NCBI GenBank assembly: GCA_022730295.1 | Contig: DZCM01000001.1 | Coordinates: forward strand, 65,168 to 126,773 | Length of the DNA: 61,606 bases | Reading direction: 5' to 3' | DNA from: Rhodanobacter sp. | Lineage (GTDB): Bacteria; Pseudomonadota; Gammaproteobacteria; Xanthomonadales; Rhodanobacteraceae | Shown: in pieces, positions 58,129-61,606 of the stretch | Layout of the letters: each line of letters opens with the position of its first letter | Position numbering within the stretch: the first letter of the stretch is position 1 | Position numbers and translations under genes: made by a program | Notes under the pieces: generated by a model | What the model saw: the letters and a program-made list of their open reading frames with translations, nothing else | Databases searched by the model: none | Told to the model about the DNA's origin: nothing

Positions 58129-60654
58129 ATGGCAAGTGGCGAGCACACGGTGCGGCCTGAGGCGCCTGGCGCGTTTGCATTCGCGGACGTGGAGATCGAC
58201 GCGCGCGCGCATCGATTGTTGCGGGGCGGGTGCGAGATTCCGGTCGAACCCAAGGCCTTCTCGGTGCTGCTGGAATTCCTTGCGCATCCAGGTCAGTTGC
58301 TCAGCCGCGACCAATTGCTCGACGCGGTGTGGGGACACAGTTTCGTCACCCCGGCCACGCTCAACCGCATCATCGCGCAATTGCGCAAGGCGCTGGCCGA
58401 CGACAGCGAAGCCCCGCGCTGCATCCAGACCGTGCATGGCCTCGGTTATCGTTTCATCGCTGCGCTGGAGCACGTTCCGGAGAAGGCGGGTGGCCCTGCA
58501 CTGCGTTTCGCACCGCCTGCCCGCGCGCGCTTGCCGGAGCGCACCGGGCCCCTGATCGGGCGTGATGGGGATGTCGTGGCTATCGGGCGGTTGCTCACGC
58601 AAAGCCGTCTGGTGACGGTGGCCGGCCCCGGCGGCATCGGCAAGACCCAGGCGGCACTTGAAACCGCGCGCATGATCGCCGCGGACTTTCCCGATGGGAT
58701 CTGGCTGTTCGACTGCACCCCGCAACCCGATGGGGAAGGCCTGGCGCGGTTGCTGACCACCACATTCAACATGCGCACTGCCATCGACGCGGAAGACCTC
58801 GCCGCGCGCCTGGGCGAGTTGCTGCAAACCCGCCGGGCGTTGCTGGTATTCGACAATTGCGAACGGATTGCGGAGTCACTCGGGGCGGTATTGGCGAAAT
58901 TGCTCGCAGCCTGCGCCTCACCGCGCATGTTGGTGACCAGCCAGCGCCGGCTGAATTGCGCGGGCGAATCGCTGTATTCCTTGCCGCCGCTGGAACTGCC
59001 GCCCGAAGGCGAATGGACCAGCGATGCGCAAGTTGCCGGCCTGGCACGCGTGCCCGCGGTGGAATTGCTGCTGACGCGTTCGCACGCCTTCGCTTCAGGA
59101 TTCGCGCTGACGCCGGCCAACGCCGGCACGGTGGCGCAGCTCTGCCGGCGTCTCGAAGGCCTGCCGCTGGCGTTGGAACTGGCGGCTGCGCGGTTGCGGC
59201 TTCTCAGCCCTGAGCAACTGCTGGCGCGCATGGATGCGCGGCTGCTCAATCTGGCCGAATCGAATCCCGGCCGGCCCGCGCGTCATCAGACCCTGCGTGC
59301 ATTGATCGAGTGGAGCTTCGCGCTGCTTTCGGAACGCGAGCAGTCGCTGTTGTGCGGACTGAGCATCTTCGCCGGCGCCTGCACGCTCGGCGGCGCCACT
59401 GCCATGGGCGCGGCGCTGGGGCTCGCCGATCCGCAGACGCTGGAATTGCTGGGCGGCCTGATCGACAAGTCGCTGCTGACGGTGGACGGCGCGACCAACC
59501 CACCGAGCTACCGCCTGCTCGACAGCGTGCGGCTGTTTGCGCTGGAACAGCTTGCTGCCGCGGGGCGCGAACAGCCACTGCGCCGCGCGCATCTGGCGCA
59601 TTTCATTGAGCTCACCGAACGGGTGAACGCGGAATTCCTGGGCGATCGCCATCGCATCTGGCACGACCGCGTCAAACGGGAATGGGCGAATCTGCAGGCA
59701 GCGTTCGATTTCGCCATGACGCAGCCGGATCTCGCGGATGACGCGCTGGCGCTGGTCGGCAATCTTTGCTGGTATTTCCGCGGCGGCACGACCGATTACA
59801 TCCAGTCGGCGCGCTGGCTGGAACGGGCGCTGCAGGCCGGCCACGCGCCTTCGCTGCATCGCGCGCGCGCGCTGGTCGCGGCTGGCGTGGTGTTGCACCA
59901 CGCTGGAGATCACGAACACGCCGGACCCTACCTGCGTGAAGGGATTGCCTTGGCCTCCGCGAACGGGGACGCCTTCACCGCCGGTGCGGGCCAGGCGATC
60001 CTGGCTTTCGAACTGGCGATATGCGGGCAACTGGCCGAGGCCGAAGCTTGCGTGGAAGCGGTGCTAAAGATTGCCGGGGCGCGCAACGATGCCTGGCTGC
60101 GTTCCAACGCCCTGCTCGGCCGCGGCATCGCCCAGGCAATGACCGATCGCCATCGCGAAGCGGAAGCCAGCATGAGCGAAGCCCTGGACTGCCTGTCCAC
60201 GCATGGCGATCTTTTCCAGCGGGCCTACACCTTGATCAATCGCGCCTTGCAGCGCTTCTATCTCGGCGATCTGCGCGGCGCCGCCCGCGACTGGGTGGCG
60301 GATCTGGACAACTTCATCCCGCTGGAGCAGTGGCGTGGCGGCGCCGGCTGCGTCGAAGGTGCGGCCTATCTTGCGGTCGAACGCGGCGCGTTCGAAAAAG
60401 CCGCGCGCTTCCTCGCCATCGCGGCGCGTGTTCGCGAGTTGACCGGCGCGCCCCTGGTGCCGCAGTGGCGGAAGGCCCAGCAAATTGCCGCGTGCAAGGT
60501 GCAGGCCGCGTTGGGTGAGGATTTTGCGCGCGTACAACGCGCCGGGGCCTCGATGCGGTTCGAGGACGCGGTGGCCGAAGCGCGCGTGCTGTTGACGGAA
60601 ATCGCGGCAGATCAACCGGGGCGCAGCGAAGCGAGCAAGCCGTCCGGATCGTAG
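58129..60654 (+). CDS. Winged-helix, NTPase and TPR regulator
   Basis: An 841-residue regulator. Residues 13-112 are an OmpR/PhoB-type winged helix (PKAFSVLLEFLAHPGQLLSRDQLLDAVWG, VHGLGYRF) at the N-terminus. Residues 140-400 form an AP-ATPase-like domain: GPGGIGKT (166-173), Walker B LLVFDNCE (238-245), VTSQRRLNC and GLPLALELAAARL. The C-terminal 400 residues are TPR-like helices. Such AfsR/CadC-type proteins sense metabolites or envelope signals and act as activators; the ligand is unknown. It overlaps the 3' end of the oxidase gene by 43 bases. Confidence 0.88.
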   Translation: MASGEHTVRPEAPGAFAFADVEIDARAHRLLRGGCEIPVEPKAFSVLLEFLAHPGQLLSRDQLLDAVWGHSFVTPATLNRIIAQLRKALADDSEAPRCIQTVHGLGYRFIAALEHVPEKAGGPALRFAPPARARLPERTGPLIGRDGDVVAIGRLLTQSRLVTVAGPGGIGKTQAALETARMIAADFPDGIWLFDCTPQPDGEGLARLLTTTFNMRTAIDAEDLAARLGELLQTRRALLVFDNCERIAESLGAVLAKLLAACASPRMLVTSQRRLNCAGESLYSLPPLELPPEGEWTSDAQVAGLARVPAVELLLTRSHAFASGFALTPANAGTVAQLCRRLEGLPLALELAAARLRLLSPEQLLARMDARLLNLAESNPGRPARHQTLRALIEWSFALLSEREQSLLCGLSIFAGACTLGGATAMGAALGLADPQTLELLGGLIDKSLLTVDGATNPPSYRLLDSVRLFALEQLAAAGREQPLRRAHLAHFIELTERVNAEFLGDRHRIWHDRVKREWANLQAAFDFAMTQPDLADDALALVGNLCWYFRGGTTDYIQSARWLERALQAGHAPSLHRARALVAAGVVLHHAGDHEHAGPYLREGIALASANGDAFTAGAGQAILAFELAICGQLAEAEACVEAVLKIAGARNDAWLRSNALLGRGIAQAMTDRHREAEASMSEALDCLSTHGDLFQRAYTLINRALQRFYLGDLRGAARDWVADLDNFIPLEQWRGGAGCVEGAAYLAVERGAFEKAARFLAIAARVRELTGAPLVPQWRKAQQIAACKVQAALGEDFARVQRAGASMRFEDAVAEARVLLTEIAADQPGRSEASKPSGS

Positions 60655-61606
60655 CGGGCACGCAGTGCCGACAATCGCGATCGGGTGTCTGCATCATGCG
60701 TTTGCGACTTCAGATCCGCAGGCTCGCCCGCGAAATTCGGCTGCATGCCCGCGCGCGCATGCGGGGCAAGCGCCGTGCGCAGATTGCGCACCCACTCGCG
60801 GGTGGCGGCAAAGTGTTCCGCGGCATCGGTGTGGCCGATCACGTTGATGAAGAACGCCGCATCGCGCTGCGAAAACGCCGTGGCATCGCTGGCGATGCGC
60901 GCGACCGCGCCGCCGAGATGGTGCACGTGCACCTCGCACCGCGGATCGGGGGGCTGTGCCGCATGTGGAACCAGCGCATCGATCAGCGCATCGTCGAATG
61001 CATCGAACTGCGCTGTCGTCCAGTAATAGTGATCGCCGGGCGGTGCAGCCGGATCGAAGGTTTGCTGCCACGCTGCGTAAGGCATCAAGCCTTCATGACG
61101 CCCCAGCGGCTCGGCGACTTGCGTGATCGCTGCCATGGCACGCGCGCCACGCGCCGGATCGCCGCTCCAGCAATACGCCACCGCCGCCACGCGTTGTCCA
61201 TGCACTGCGGCTGGCAGGAACGGCAACGGCGGCGCGGTGGTGAAAACCAGCATGGCCGTCAGTGCATCCGGCGCGTCCGGCGTGGATGCACGAAACGCGC
61301 GCAGCAGTTCGCGTGCTGCCTTCACGGGGTAGAACATCACGCCGGCATCCACCTCCGCGACGGGATGCAGCCGGAACGTAAAGCGGGTCACCACGCCAAA
61401 CCCGCCGCCACCGCGCAATCCCCAGAACAGGTCCCGGTGCTGTGTGTCGCTGGCGATGATGCTGCGTCCATCCGCCAGCACGACTTCCACTTCGAGCAGG
61501 TTGTCGACCGCCAGCCCACAGCGCCGCATCAGCCAGCCGACGCCGCCGCCAAGCGTGTAGCCGCCGACGCCGGTGGTCGACACGAAGCCGCCGGTGGTGG
61601 CGAGGC
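60612..61606 (-). CDS. FAD-linked oxidase (BBE type), 5' part outside window
   Basis: The visible 331 codons are the C-terminal two-thirds of an FAD-dependent oxidase. The tail of the FAD_binding_4 domain (TTGVGGYTLGGGVGWLMRRCGLAVDNLLEVEVVLADG, FWGLRGGGGFGVVTRFTFRL) and the BBE segment are recognisable, and the gene continues beyond the right edge. Berberine-bridge-like enzymes oxidise diverse alcohols, sugars or alkaloids; the substrate is unknown. The final 43 bases are shared with the convergent regulator gene. Confidence 0.9.
   Translation of the reverse strand, partial: LATTGGFVSTTGVGGYTLGGGVGWLMRRCGLAVDNLLEVEVVLADGRSIIASDTQHRDLFWGLRGGGGFGVVTRFTFRLHPVAEVDAGVMFYPVKAARELLRAFRASTPDAPDALTAMLVFTTAPPLPFLPAAVHGQRVAAVAYCWSGDPARGARAMAAITQVAEPLGRHEGLMPYAAWQQTFDPAAPPGDHYYWTTAQFDAFDDALIDALVPHAAQPPDPRCEVHVHHLGGAVARIASDATAFSQRDAAFFINVIGHTDAAEHFAATREWVRNLRTALAPHARAGMQPNFAGEPADLKSQTHDADTRSRLSALRARYDPDGLLASLRPG

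Overview
This window is a GC-rich stretch of a gammaproteobacterial chromosome that contains the replication origin. The gene order points to the Xanthomonadales/Lysobacterales, probably a Rhodanobacteraceae-like lineage. That placement is inference from three marks: pdxJ-exbD-exbD-exbB-tonB beside gyrB-recF-dnaN-dnaA; atp genes and glmU downstream of rpmH-rnpA-yidC-mnmE; and a XanB2-type chorismatase next to an acyl carrier protein. No tRNA, rRNA, CRISPR array, prophage or intact insertion sequence was seen.

Layout. 1-13.3 kb: housekeeping genes (M16 peptidase cut by the left edge, short-chain dehydrogenase, trmL, ubiJ-ubiB, gpmA, a repeat-built lipoprotein, a pyrF-lipoprotein-plsB group, and an AlgZ/AlgR-like LytS/LytTR pair). 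13.3-20.6 kb: an esterase, a secreted S9 peptidase followed by the decayed tail of another S9-type gene, and a GntR-ABC operon that starts on an operator-like palindrome and may be leaderless. 20.6-24.3 kb: acs, a phosphopantetheinyl transferase and pdxJ. 24.3-34.6 kb, minus strand: exbD-exbD-exbB-tonB, a TPR protein, gyrB, recF with two parS-like palindromes, dnaN, the likely oriC (33076-33283), and dnaA. 34.7-47.7 kb, plus strand: rpmH-rnpA-yidC-mnmE, atpIBEFHAGDC and glmU. 47.7-61.6 kb: chorismatase and ACP, a DUF4124 protein, pyrE, xthA-ampG, anmK-M23 peptidase, tyrS, a secreted protein, a large winged-helix/NTPase/TPR regulator, and an FAD-linked oxidase cut by the right edge.

How it fits together. 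Transcription diverges from oriC, so the replication, gyrase and TonB genes on the left and the ribosomal, membrane-insertion and ATP synthase genes on the right are all co-directional with their forks. XanB2 is expected to supply 3- and 4-hydroxybenzoate, which links it to the quinone genes ubiJ/ubiB and, with the ACP, to aryl-polyene (xanthomonadin-type) pigment. AmpG, AnmK and the M23 peptidase form a peptidoglycan-turnover neighbourhood.

The most unusual signals are structural. Both parS-like palindromes lie inside recF. AtpB carries about 60 extra residues with two more hydrophobic segments. A REP-like hairpin repeat is read through in frame inside ubiB, and a related two-hairpin copy sits between atpG and atpD. 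A third repeat class separates atpA from atpG.
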